From CAYVSF01 sp046482855 (GTDB taxonomy: Bacteria > Bacteroidota > Bacteroidia > Bacteroidales > UBA12077), in NCBI GenBank assembly GCA_046482855.1, contig JAWOEH010000100.1:1-6007 (forward strand): a stretch of DNA of 6,007 nt. The letters run 5' to 3'. Below, piece by piece: positions 1 through 6,007 of this stretch (its first letter is position 1; each line of letters opens with the position of its first letter). A program made the translations under genes and the position numbers. Below the pieces are notes generated by a model, which saw nothing but the letters and a program-made list of their open reading frames with translations, searched no databases and was not told where the DNA came from.

Positions 1-678
1 AACATGAGCCATGAAATTCGAACCCCCATGAATGGGATTATCGGGTTTAGCAATTTGTTACTAACGCCCGTTGATGAGCAACAACAGAAGCACTATGCAG
101 GTATTATTGCCAAAAGTGCTGATCGGCTTTTACGGTTATTAAATGATCTGATAGACATTTCCAAAATTGAAACCGGACAGATGGAGTTGAACTTTCAGCA
201 GATTGATGTAAGCAACCTGATGAAGGAGTGGGCCGACTTTTATAGCATGCACGCACGGGATAAAAACATACATCTGCAACTTTACACACCTAATCATGCA
301 TCAAAACATACCTTGTACACCGATAAGGAGAGGCTGGGACAGGTGTTGAGCAACTTATTAAGCAATGCCTTTAAGCATACACAAAAGGGGCGTATTGTGC
401 TGGGCTATGAACCCACCAATGGGGCTATTCGATTTTGGGTGTCGGATACCGGAAAGGGAATTGATCAACACCAACAGCAGACAGTCTTTGAGCGATTCCG
501 TCAGGCTACGAAGGAACCTTATGGACACGCCGAAGGTGCAGGTTTGGGATTGGCCATAGCGAAAAGCATTGTTGAATTGCTGGGCGGTTCTATTGGGCTG
601 GAGAGTACCCCCGGGAAAGGGAGTACATTCTGGTTTGTCATACCCACCGTGATTGTAAATGGCGGACAGAACAATTAG
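1..678 (+). CDS. Sensor histidine kinase, C-terminal part (5' truncated by window edge)
   Basis: This is the catalytic core of a membrane or soluble two-component sensor kinase, which autophosphorylates on histidine and passes the phosphate to a response regulator. The open frame enters from the window start, so the sensory N-terminus is missing. Numbering from the first codon in the window, the HisKA H-box SHEIRTPMNGIIGF begins at residue 3, with the phospho-accepting His at 4. The dimerisation helices follow to about residue 70. The HATPase_c domain then shows the N-box (LSNLLSNAFKH, Asn 118 and 122), the G1 box DTGKGI (from 149), an F-box FERF (163-166) and the G2 box GAGLGL (179-184). The protein ends soon after the last ATPase strand (GSTFWFVIP), so no C-terminal receiver domain is fused. 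The H-box type is that common in hybrid and PAS-containing Bacteroidota kinases. The signal sensed and the partner regulator cannot be told from this fragment. Confidence 0.95.
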   Translation, partial: NMSHEIRTPMNGIIGFSNLLLTPVDEQQQKHYAGIIAKSADRLLRLLNDLIDISKIETGQMELNFQQIDVSNLMKEWADFYSMHARDKNIHLQLYTPNHASKHTLYTDKERLGQVLSNLLSNAFKHTQKGRIVLGYEPTNGAIRFWVSDTGKGIDQHQQQTVFERFRQATKEPYGHAEGAGLGLAIAKSIVELLGGSIGLESTPGKGSTFWFVIPTVIVNGGQNN

Positions 679-711
679 ATTTGTGTGCTGTTTCCAAGGA
701 AATCGAAAACT

Positions 712-1194
712 ATGATACACTTTTATCGACATTCGGGAATATATAGAATGGAAACGGAGCAGTATTTGCCCATTTCTTTGGATACGGCCTGGGGATTTTT
801 CTCTGACCCACAAAATTTACAGCGCATTACCCCAAAAGAGATGGGCTTTGAGATAACCTCTGATTTACCCTCCACGATCTTCCCCGGACAAATAATTACT
901 TACCGCGTAGGTATTTTCCCTTTTATAAAAAGCAATTGGGTAACTGAAATTACCCATGTGGCTGAACCTGCTTTTTTTGTAGATGAACAACGTTTTGACC
1001 CTTACCAAATGTGGCACCACGAGCATCATTTCCAGCAGACCTCCAATGGAGTGTTGATGAAGGATCGCGTAAGTTACAAGCTTCCTTTTGCTTTTCTGGG
1101 TAGGTGGGCACATCATTTTTTTGTAAAAAAGCAACTGCTAAAAATTTTTGTCTACAGGCAGGAGGTGTTGGAGCGGTTTTTTTCCTCATACTAG
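712..1194 (+). CDS. SRPBCC (START/Bet v1-like) family protein, 160 aa
   Basis: This is a small, probably cytoplasmic protein of the SRPBCC superfamily, whose members bind hydrophobic ligands in a deep pocket. It resembles the uncharacterised bacterial group often annotated as ligand-binding SRPBCC or cyclase/dehydrase-like protein. Seen directly: an N-terminal strand leading into YLPISLDTAWGFFSDPQNL, which is the typical first helix, then ITPKEMGFEI, a central WVTEITHV strand, the MWHHEHHF stretch, and a hydrophobic C-terminal helix. There is no signal peptide or membrane segment. The frame is open from a GTG at 685, but the ATG at 712 is preferred because AGGAAA at 697-702 lies about 9 nt upstream and the family's first strand starts just after it. 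An ATG at 748 would cut off that strand. It lies 33 nt after the kinase stop and may be cotranscribed with it. No specific ligand or reaction can be assigned. Confidence 0.85.
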   Translation: MIHFYRHSGIYRMETEQYLPISLDTAWGFFSDPQNLQRITPKEMGFEITSDLPSTIFPGQIITYRVGIFPFIKSNWVTEITHVAEPAFFVDEQRFDPYQMWHHEHHFQQTSNGVLMKDRVSYKLPFAFLGRWAHHFFVKKQLLKIFVYRQEVLERFFSSY

Positions 1195-1264
1195 TTACGT
1201 GCTTGTTTTTATGAGGTATGAAGTAACCTTACAGGCCTGCTTACTATCTTTTGTTGCTGCTTGT

Positions 1265-1293
1265 TATTCTGTAAGTGATTGCAAGACAGAATA
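1265..1293. terminator. Inverted repeat between convergent genes, candidate bidirectional terminator
   Basis: TATTCTGT at 1265-1272 is exactly complementary to ACAGAATA at 1286-1293, giving an 8-bp stem with a 13-nt loop. It lies in the 111-nt gap between the stop of the SRPBCC gene and the stop of the convergent transporter gene, where a shared terminator is expected. The stem is AT-rich and no strong T-run follows on either strand, so termination is inferred from position rather than shown. Confidence 0.35.
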
Positions 1294-1305
1294 TACCGTC
1301 AGGCA

Positions 1306-2376
1306 CTAGTCTTGACCCGGTTTTTTTACCAAAAGTTTCACACTGGTATTTTTGCCGGATAAGAACTGTGCAATAATCTGCGTTCTGGGAAATTGTTCTA
1401 AAATGATCTTTATAAATACCGTTAAGGGGACGGCCATAATCATGCCTGCAACTCCCCATATATACCCCCATAGCATTAACATAACCAGAATGGTGATAAC
1501 ATTTACCGAGAAGGTCTTGCCCATAAATATAGGGTCCAAAATACCGCCCATCAGTACCTGTACCGATGTAATGGAGAGAATAAAAAAGAAGAGTTGGCTG
1601 GAGAACTCCAAATCGACCATGGCAAAAGCTGAAAGCACTATTACCGAAAGAATGGAGCCAATCATTTGAATGAAGTTCAACACAAACGCAATGAGTCCCC
1701 AAAATACAGGAAAGCTTACGTCAAAAATGACACAGGCTGAACTGATGCCAATGCCCGTGAACAGACTGATGAAGAATTTCACCTTCACAAACCTAATAAT
1801 GTCATGCTCAATTTTCATGAATGCCTTTATGGAGCTGAAACGATCCTTAATAAGGGTTCGGTTCATCAGGTTTTGAAAATCTAGCGATCCGGCCAGCAGC
1901 AGAACTACAAAAAATACCGTCATCATCGTAATGGAGAGAGTACTTTGAATAAATGCAAAAGTGGACTTAAAGCTGCCAACCAGGGAGTTTTGTTTTAGGT
2001 AGTGATTGAGTACTTTCTCCCCTTCGGCACGTTGTACACCAAAAAAATCTTCGAACGAGAGGAGTAACTTTGTTGCTTTTGTCTCAGCCCGCTCAAAAAA
2101 GCTACTGTCGGCCGATAGAATCTCCTGACTCGAGAGTTTTATCAATTCGCCACCAATTTTTATAATGCCCACAAGGATGAGAATGACAATGGCAATGCTA
2201 ATGACTTTTGGGATGTGTTTTTTCGCAAGCCAGCGCATTAAGGGCAAAAATAGCAAGGCAATAAACATTGATAATACCAGTGGGATAAATATGAAGGAGA
2301 GGATTTTTAACAGGTAGAATACAACAGGTATTACCAAAATAAGCAACAGGGTGTTCGTGGTTTTTAAGTCTTTCAT
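1306..2376 (-). CDS. AI-2E family (TqsA/PerM-like) membrane transporter, 356 aa
   Basis: This is an inner-membrane protein of the AI-2E transporter family. The family is named after E. coli TqsA, proposed to export autoinducer-2, but members have other reported roles including ion transport, so the substrate is open. The order of segments fits the family: two hydrophobic helices near residues 9-50, a third near 57-77, a soluble region near 78-150, then several further hydrophobic segments to about residue 326 and a short basic tail. Family hallmarks near the C-terminus are LDPIFMGK (280-287), WGYIWGVAGM (303-312) and AVPLT (315-319). The motif that in many relatives reads NFIPxIGS is NFIQMIGS here, without the proline. 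Length is normal for the family. The first in-frame ATG is used; no Shine-Dalgarno is evident before it. It is transcribed away from nrdDG and converges on the SRPBCC gene, so it stands alone here. Confidence 0.93.
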   Translation of the reverse strand: MKDLKTTNTLLLILVIPVVFYLLKILSFIFIPLVLSMFIALLFLPLMRWLAKKHIPKVISIAIVILILVGIIKIGGELIKLSSQEILSADSSFFERAETKATKLLLSFEDFFGVQRAEGEKVLNHYLKQNSLVGSFKSTFAFIQSTLSITMMTVFFVVLLLAGSLDFQNLMNRTLIKDRFSSIKAFMKIEHDIIRFVKVKFFISLFTGIGISSACVIFDVSFPVFWGLIAFVLNFIQMIGSILSVIVLSAFAMVDLEFSSQLFFFILSITSVQVLMGGILDPIFMGKTFSVNVITILVMLMLWGYIWGVAGMIMAVPLTVFIKIILEQFPRTQIIAQFLSGKNTSVKLLVKKPGQD

Positions 2377-2600
2377 ATCAGTTAGTTATTAATCGCATGG
2401 AGGGCATTGCTTCCCATTTTTGCCAGGTTAAAATTAGCTATTATTCGGAACATTTAATGCATGCAATGGGGAACAGTACAAAAAAAATCCGACATCTTAT
2501 TAACACCTCTTTGTATACGATGCTAGCCTGATACAAGTGTACACCGCCCGCAAATTGTTAGTAACTCCATTTTTGCCTTCAGAATAATTGTCGTAATCTT

Positions 2601-2800
2601 GTTATCAACTTGATGGTTCCCATTATTTGGATGGGATGAAAAGGGAATCCGGTGCTTTCGAAAAGTTCGAGAAATTCCGGAGCTGTCCCCGCAGCTGTAA
2701 GTCCTAAAAGGCTTAGCGTACTGCATCCACTGATCGATTGTCGATTGGGAAGGCCGCGCTAAGTAGGATAAGCCAGAAGACCTGCCACAAGAATGATTAC
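2601..2800 (+). promoter_or_regulatory. Cobalamin (adenosylcobalamin/B12) riboswitch upstream of nrdDG
   Basis: This RNA leader binds a cobalamin and controls the genes downstream, here nrdD and nrdG. The conserved core is present in order. AAAAGGGAATCCGGTGC starts at 2639. CCGGAGCTGTCCCCGCAG starts at 2677 and is followed by CTGTAA. CCACTG is at 2727-2732 and GGGAAGG at 2747-2753. The B12 box AAGCCAGAAGACCTGCC occupies 2770-2786. Supporting helices: CTTAGCG (2712-2718) with CGCTAAG (2757-2763), 7 perfect pairs; ATCGA (2733-2737) with TCGAT (2741-2745); CCCAT (2619-2623) with ATGGG (2631-2635); and a closing stem of CTTG-A-TGG (2609-2616) with CCACAAG (2785-2791). Partial complementarity extends that stem to 2601 and 2800. 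B12 riboswitches normally repress when ligand is bound. The element is on the same strand as nrdD and starts about 310 nt before it. Exact ends are uncertain by some 10 nt. Confidence 0.95.
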
Positions 2801-2825
2801 TCTGTAGCTTTCGGGCGAAAAGCAT

Positions 2826-2866
2826 AGGAGTGGGCATAGTACATACCGTTCTTGATCCCTCCTTTT
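2826..2866 (+). terminator. Candidate expression-platform hairpin of the B12 riboswitch
   Basis: AGGAG (2826-2830), a bulged T and GG (2832-2833) can pair with CCCTCCT (2857-2863), giving 7 base pairs around a 23-nt loop, with TTTT at 2863-2866 directly behind. It lies between the riboswitch and the nrdD start, where a rho-independent terminator or a translation-blocking stem would act. The T-run is short and the loop large, so the assignment is weak. A second small hairpin, GCTTT (2807-2811) with AAAGC (2819-2823), sits between it and the riboswitch. Confidence 0.3.
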
Positions 2867-2909
2867 AAAAACCCAGGCTGCAGCCATGTAGAACGTAAAA
2901 TGCATAACA

Positions 2910-5066
2910 ATGGCAGCAGAAATTTGCACACACATGCGAAAACGCGATGGGAACGTAGTCCCCTTCGAGGTAGAAAAGATTCAATTTGCGCTCTTCCGGG
3001 CCTTTCGGGCCAGCGGCAATCCTTCGCGCTCCAGAGCCAATCAGTTAGGGCAATTGGTGGCACACCGGCTCACACTAAGCCTTTCGGAAGAAGAGATTCC
3101 TGATGTGGAGATGATTCAGGATGCTGTGGAGCGTACCCTGTTCGATCACCGCGAGTTTGATGTGGCCAAAGCCTATATCACCTATCGCTACCAACATAAG
3201 CACATGCGCAATGCACGTGAGTTGTTTTCGAATCTGGATATTGTGGACGACTATTTATCCCTATCCGATTGGCGGGTGAAGGAGAGTGCCAACTCAACCT
3301 ATTCGCTGCAGGGATTGAATCAACACATCGCCACGCTGGTAAGCGGGCAGTATTGGTTGAATCGAATTTATTCTGAAGAGATTGCTGCCACACACCAAAG
3401 CGGGCAGTTGCACATTCACGATTTGGGTTTTTTAAGCGTATACTGTGTCGGTTGGGATTTGGAAGATCTTTTGGTCACCGGATTCAGAGGCGTAGCCGGT
3501 AAAACTCAAAGTGCGCCTCCCAAACACCTGCGCACAGCTTTGGGGCAGATTGTGAACTTTTTCTACACCATGCAGGGCGAAGCTGCAGGCGCTCAGGCAT
3601 TCAGTAATTTTGACACGTACCTGGCGCCTTTTATCCGCTACGATAAACTTGATTACGAGCAGGTGAAACAATGCCTGCAGGAGTTCTTTTTTAACATGAA
3701 CGTACCTACGCGCGTGGGGTTCCAGACGCCCTTCACCAACGTGACCATGGATTTGGAGGTGCCCTCGTTTTTACAAGATCAACCCGTAGTGGTGGGCGGA
3801 ATGCCACAAGAAGCGACATACGGTGAGTTTCAAAAGGAGATGGATCTGTTTAACCGTGCCTTTGCACAGGTGATGCTGGAGGGTGATGCCTCGGGCAGCG
3901 TGTTCTCCTTTCCCATACCTACCTACAACATAACCCCAAACTTTCAGTGGGATAACCCCAATTACCAAGGTATTTGGCAAATGGCCGCCAAGTATGGCAT
4001 TCCCTATTTTTCAAACTTTGTCAACTCCGACATGAGTCCCGACGATGTCAGGAGCATGTGTTGCCGTTTGCGGTTGGATAAGCGAGAATTGCAGAAACGC
4101 GGAGGTGGACTGTTTGGAGCCAATCCGCTTACCGGCTCGGTAGGGGTGGTGACCCTCAACTTGCCCAGACTGGGGTATGAATCTTTGAATAAAGAAGATC
4201 TTCTTACACGATTAACTCACCTGATGGATATGGCCAAAGAGAGCCTGGAGGTGAAACGCAAACTCATTGAGCGTTATACAGAACAAGGTCTATATCCCTA
4301 TTCCAAATTTTACCTGCGGCATTTGTACAAGAAAACCGGCAGCTACTGGGACAACCACTTCAGCACCATTGGCATAGTGGGCATGAATGAATGCCTGCAG
4401 AATTTTATGGGCGAGCATTTGGGTACTACAGCGGGGCACAACCTGGCTATTGAGATAATGGACTTTATGCGCTTGCGCCTGGAAGCGTTTCAGGAAGAGA
4501 CCGGGCATATCTACAACCTGGAAGCGACTCCGGCCGAAGGCACCTCCTACAGGCTTGCCCGACTCGATAAGCAAGCCTATCCCGATATTATTGTGGCCAA
4601 TGAGCCGGCAGTGAAAACAGGAGCAGCGCCTTACTACACCAACTCCACTCAGTTGCCGGTTAACTATACCGACGATCTGTTTGAAGCTTTGCAATTGCAG
4701 GACGATTTGCAAACCCGCTATACAGGTGGAACGGTATTCCATACTTTTGTGGGCGAGTCGCAGATGCCCGAAGCAGGGGTTGTGCAATTTCTGAAAAAGG
4801 TGACTGGCCACTATCGTTTGCCTTACATCACCCTTTCGCCTACCTTTAGCATTTGCCCTAACCACGGTTACCTATACGGGGAGCACCAAACCTGTCCGAA
4901 GTGTGTTGCAAACGGGGAAGAGGTGCAGTGCACCGTCTATTCGCGCATTGTGGGTTACCTGCGGCCTGTGGATCAGTGGAATGCAGGTAAGCAGGCGGAA
5001 TATAACGATCGCAAGCAATTTGATAAATCTGTGGCTTCAACCAACGTGGAAGAGGCTTTGGCTTAA
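2910..5066 (+). CDS. nrdD: Anaerobic (class III) ribonucleoside-triphosphate reductase, 718 aa
   Basis: This oxygen-sensitive glycyl-radical enzyme makes deoxyribonucleotides from ribonucleotides in the cytoplasm under anoxia and needs no B12. An N-terminal ATP-cone, for allosteric control by ATP/dATP, covers about residues 8-97, beginning RKRDGNVVPF. The catalytic barrel carries IHDLGFLSVYCVGWDLEDLL and the cysteine-loop motif MCCRLRLD, with the adjacent pair Cys384-Cys385. Near the C-terminus a zinc site is formed by Cys649, His652, Cys662 and Cys665 (CPNHGYL and CPKC). It is followed by RIVGYLRPVDQWNAGK, with the predicted radical glycine at 682. The MCCRL and RPVxxWNxGK signatures resemble the Thermotoga maritima/Neisseria bacilliformis type more than E. 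coli NrdD. The start must lie after the in-frame TAG at 2889-2891. ATG 2910 is the first, and ATG 2934 (residue 9) is the alternative. Neither has a good Shine-Dalgarno. It is preceded by a B12 riboswitch and followed by nrdG. Confidence 0.97.
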   Translation: MAAEICTHMRKRDGNVVPFEVEKIQFALFRAFRASGNPSRSRANQLGQLVAHRLTLSLSEEEIPDVEMIQDAVERTLFDHREFDVAKAYITYRYQHKHMRNARELFSNLDIVDDYLSLSDWRVKESANSTYSLQGLNQHIATLVSGQYWLNRIYSEEIAATHQSGQLHIHDLGFLSVYCVGWDLEDLLVTGFRGVAGKTQSAPPKHLRTALGQIVNFFYTMQGEAAGAQAFSNFDTYLAPFIRYDKLDYEQVKQCLQEFFFNMNVPTRVGFQTPFTNVTMDLEVPSFLQDQPVVVGGMPQEATYGEFQKEMDLFNRAFAQVMLEGDASGSVFSFPIPTYNITPNFQWDNPNYQGIWQMAAKYGIPYFSNFVNSDMSPDDVRSMCCRLRLDKRELQKRGGGLFGANPLTGSVGVVTLNLPRLGYESLNKEDLLTRLTHLMDMAKESLEVKRKLIERYTEQGLYPYSKFYLRHLYKKTGSYWDNHFSTIGIVGMNECLQNFMGEHLGTTAGHNLAIEIMDFMRLRLEAFQEETGHIYNLEATPAEGTSYRLARLDKQAYPDIIVANEPAVKTGAAPYYTNSTQLPVNYTDDLFEALQLQDDLQTRYTGGTVFHTFVGESQMPEAGVVQFLKKVTGHYRLPYITLSPTFSICPNHGYLYGEHQTCPKCVANGEEVQCTVYSRIVGYLRPVDQWNAGKQAEYNDRKQFDKSVASTNVEEALA

Positions 5067-5074
5067 AATACAGA

Positions 5075-5764
5075 ATGATGACGCAAGTATCCGGCCTATC
5101 ATTCGGGGGATGGCAGAAGCAAAGTTTTGTGGACTGGCCCGGCCAGTTGTCTACTGTGCTTTTCACTCCCGGATGCAATCTCCGATGTCCTTATTGCCAT
5201 AACGCAACACTTTTGCGTGGTGAAAACTTGTCTGTTTATCCGTCGGAGCAAGTGCTGAGTTGGCTTGCGCTCAACCGGCAGCTCCTTGATGCAGTGGTGG
5301 TTTCGGGTGGGGAACCTACCCTGCACAAGGGGTTGCTCCCTTTTTTTCGAAATGTTAAGGAGTTGGGCTTAAAAAATAAGCTTGACACCAATGGCACTCA
5401 TCCTGCACTGTTGCAACAGCTGATTGAACAGAGACTGCTCGATTTCGTGGCCATGGACATAAAAGCGCCACTGCAACTGAAGGCTTACAAAAAAGTAGTA
5501 GGACCGAAATTTTCTGCTTCTATGATGGAGCAGGTAAAACAAAGTGTTGCCCTGCTAAAAGCAAGTCCCATAAAGGTGGCGTTTCGCATCACAGTGGCCA
5601 GGCCCTTGTTAAATCCCCAAGATGTATTGTTGATAAAAAATGAGTTGGAGGCTTCTCTGAAAGTTCAAAATTACCAATGCAGCGAAGGGGTGTTGGCACC
5701 TGTAGGATTGACGCCCTGGACGCCTGAGGAGTTGGCTCAGGTATTGGCGTTCACAGAAAAGTGA
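5075..5764 (+). CDS. nrdG: Anaerobic ribonucleoside-triphosphate reductase activating protein (radical SAM), 229 aa
   Basis: This radical-SAM activase cleaves S-adenosylmethionine with a [4Fe-4S] cluster and uses the 5'-deoxyadenosyl radical to form the glycyl radical on NrdD. Seen directly: the cluster motif CNLRCPYC with Cys34, Cys38 and Cys41 (CxxxCxxC), preceded by VDWPGQLSTVLFTPG as usual for the NrdG/PflA-like group. The SAM-contacting VSGGEPT spans residues 76-82. KLDTNGTHP and the FVAMDIKAPL strand follow further on. Its length is at the upper end of the family; this longer form is typical of activases paired with NrdD outside the enterobacterial type. No second ferredoxin-like cysteine cluster is seen. 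It starts 8 nt after the nrdD stop and so shares the riboswitch-controlled transcript. ATG at 5078 is an equally possible start, one residue shorter. No clear Shine-Dalgarno is present, and translation may be coupled to nrdD. Confidence 0.96.
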   Translation: MMTQVSGLSFGGWQKQSFVDWPGQLSTVLFTPGCNLRCPYCHNATLLRGENLSVYPSEQVLSWLALNRQLLDAVVVSGGEPTLHKGLLPFFRNVKELGLKNKLDTNGTHPALLQQLIEQRLLDFVAMDIKAPLQLKAYKKVVGPKFSASMMEQVKQSVALLKASPIKVAFRITVARPLLNPQDVLLIKNELEASLKVQNYQCSEGVLAPVGLTPWTPEELAQVLAFTEK

Positions 5765-5975
5765 ATGGATGTTTTTGCCTGTAAGACATTTTTATCTCTG
5801 GATGGCACTTCTGCATTAGCACGAAATATCAATTTTTAGCTGATTTGGTGAAAGCTTGGAAAGAAAAGTGTGCCTGAATTTTTCCGCGGCCCAATTCATT
5901 GCATGTACATATGTATATACTGCGTAATTAATTAATTATTTGATTGTCCGCTTTTAAGCATAAGAGGATATTGTT

Positions 5976-6007
5976 ATGCAGAAAATCAATTATTTGCCCC
6001 AGACCCT
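5976..6007 (+). CDS. Start of an unidentified gene, cut by the window end
   Basis: An ATG at 5976 is preceded by a good purine-rich ribosome binding site (AGAGGA, 5963-5968, about 7 nt spacing), the clearest in this window. The frame stays open to the end and reads MQKINYLPQT. The AT-rich region before it (5888-5950) would suit a promoter. Ten residues are too few to identify a family. The call rests on the binding site, the spacing and the empty 211 nt upstream. Confidence 0.45.
   Translation, partial: MQKINYLPQT

Noticed and set aside
685..711. GTG start at 685 for the SRPBCC gene.
   Set aside because: It would begin 6 nt after the kinase stop and add nine residues with no family match. 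ATG 712 has a better-placed purine-rich site.
1244..1702. 152-aa open frame on the minus strand overlapping the AI-2E transporter.
   Set aside because: It is in another frame of the transporter's conserved C-terminal region with no domain of its own.
2377..2600. Non-coding stretch between the transporter start and the riboswitch.
   Set aside because: No convincing ORF, RNA gene or repeat was found. A loose inverted repeat (TTCCCATT near 2411 with AATGGGGAA near 2465, one bulge) is too weak to call. It presumably holds divergent promoters.
2572..2601. Possible Bacteroidota-type promoter: TTTG at 2572-2575 and TAATCTTG (2594-2601), one mismatch to TAnnTTTG, spacing 18.
   Set aside because: Transcription would start near 2607, inside the extended closing stem of the riboswitch (2601-2800). 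The -7 match is imperfect and no other support exists. It may still be real if the stem begins only at 2609.
2533..2866. Fragments resembling the 16S rRNA 3' region: GTGTACACCGCCCG near 2537 and GATCCCTCCTTTT near 2854.
   Set aside because: The spacing is more than 300 nt rather than about 140, and the sequence between is a riboswitch, not 16S. Taken as coincidence.
2852..3103. Open frame of 83 aa on + overlapping the nrdD start.
   Set aside because: It overlaps the conserved ATP-cone coding region in another frame and has no family features: a shadow frame.
4290..4865. 191-aa open frame on the minus strand inside nrdD.
   Set aside because: It lies antisense to highly conserved NrdD sequence and its translation shows no recognisable domain: a shadow of nrdD codon bias.
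5765..5839. 24-codon ORF starting right after the nrdG stop (MDVFACKTFL...).
   Set aside because: Very short, with no ribosome binding site and no recognisable motif. Not distinguishable from chance.
5804..5885. GGCAC (5804-5808) with GTGCC (5870-5874) followed by TTTTT, as a terminator of nrdDG.
   Set aside because: Only 5 bp around a loop of about 60 nt. Too weak to call; no clear rho-independent terminator was found after nrdG.

Overview
The window looks like chromosomal DNA of a Bacteroidota bacterium, probably one that lives at least partly without oxygen. The lineage is inferred from three things: most starts lack a clear Shine-Dalgarno sequence, base composition is moderate, and the histidine kinase, SRPBCC and AI-2E-type proteins have a Bacteroidota character. 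No rRNA or other marker gene confirms it.

Layout. Positions 1-678 (+) hold the C-terminal part of a sensor histidine kinase, cut by the window edge just before its phospho-accepting histidine. A small SRPBCC-fold protein follows after 33 nt (712-1194, +). It converges on an AI-2E-family membrane transporter (1306-2376, -), with an 8-bp inverted repeat lying between the two stops. The 533 nt between the transporter start and the next gene contain no protein gene. They hold a well-preserved cobalamin (B12) riboswitch on the + strand (about 2601-2800) and a 110-nt stretch after it that probably contains the expression platform. The riboswitch leads into nrdD (2910-5066, class III anaerobic ribonucleotide reductase) and nrdG (5075-5764, its radical-SAM activase), 8 nt apart and clearly one operon. 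After a 211-nt AT-rich spacer, a new + strand gene with a good Shine-Dalgarno starts at 5976 and runs off the window.

How the parts work together. NrdG uses S-adenosylmethionine and a [4Fe-4S] cluster to place a glycyl radical on NrdD, which then makes deoxyribonucleotides under anoxia without B12. A B12 riboswitch in front of this B12-independent enzyme implies that nrdDG is turned off when adenosylcobalamin or a related cobalamin is plentiful. That arrangement makes sense if the genome also encodes a B12-dependent class II reductase (NrdJ). This riboswitch-nrdDG unit is the most interesting part of the window. The principle (B12 riboswitches over B12-independent isozymes) is known, so I do not claim a wholly new system. 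No mobile element, CRISPR array, tRNA or rRNA gene was seen.
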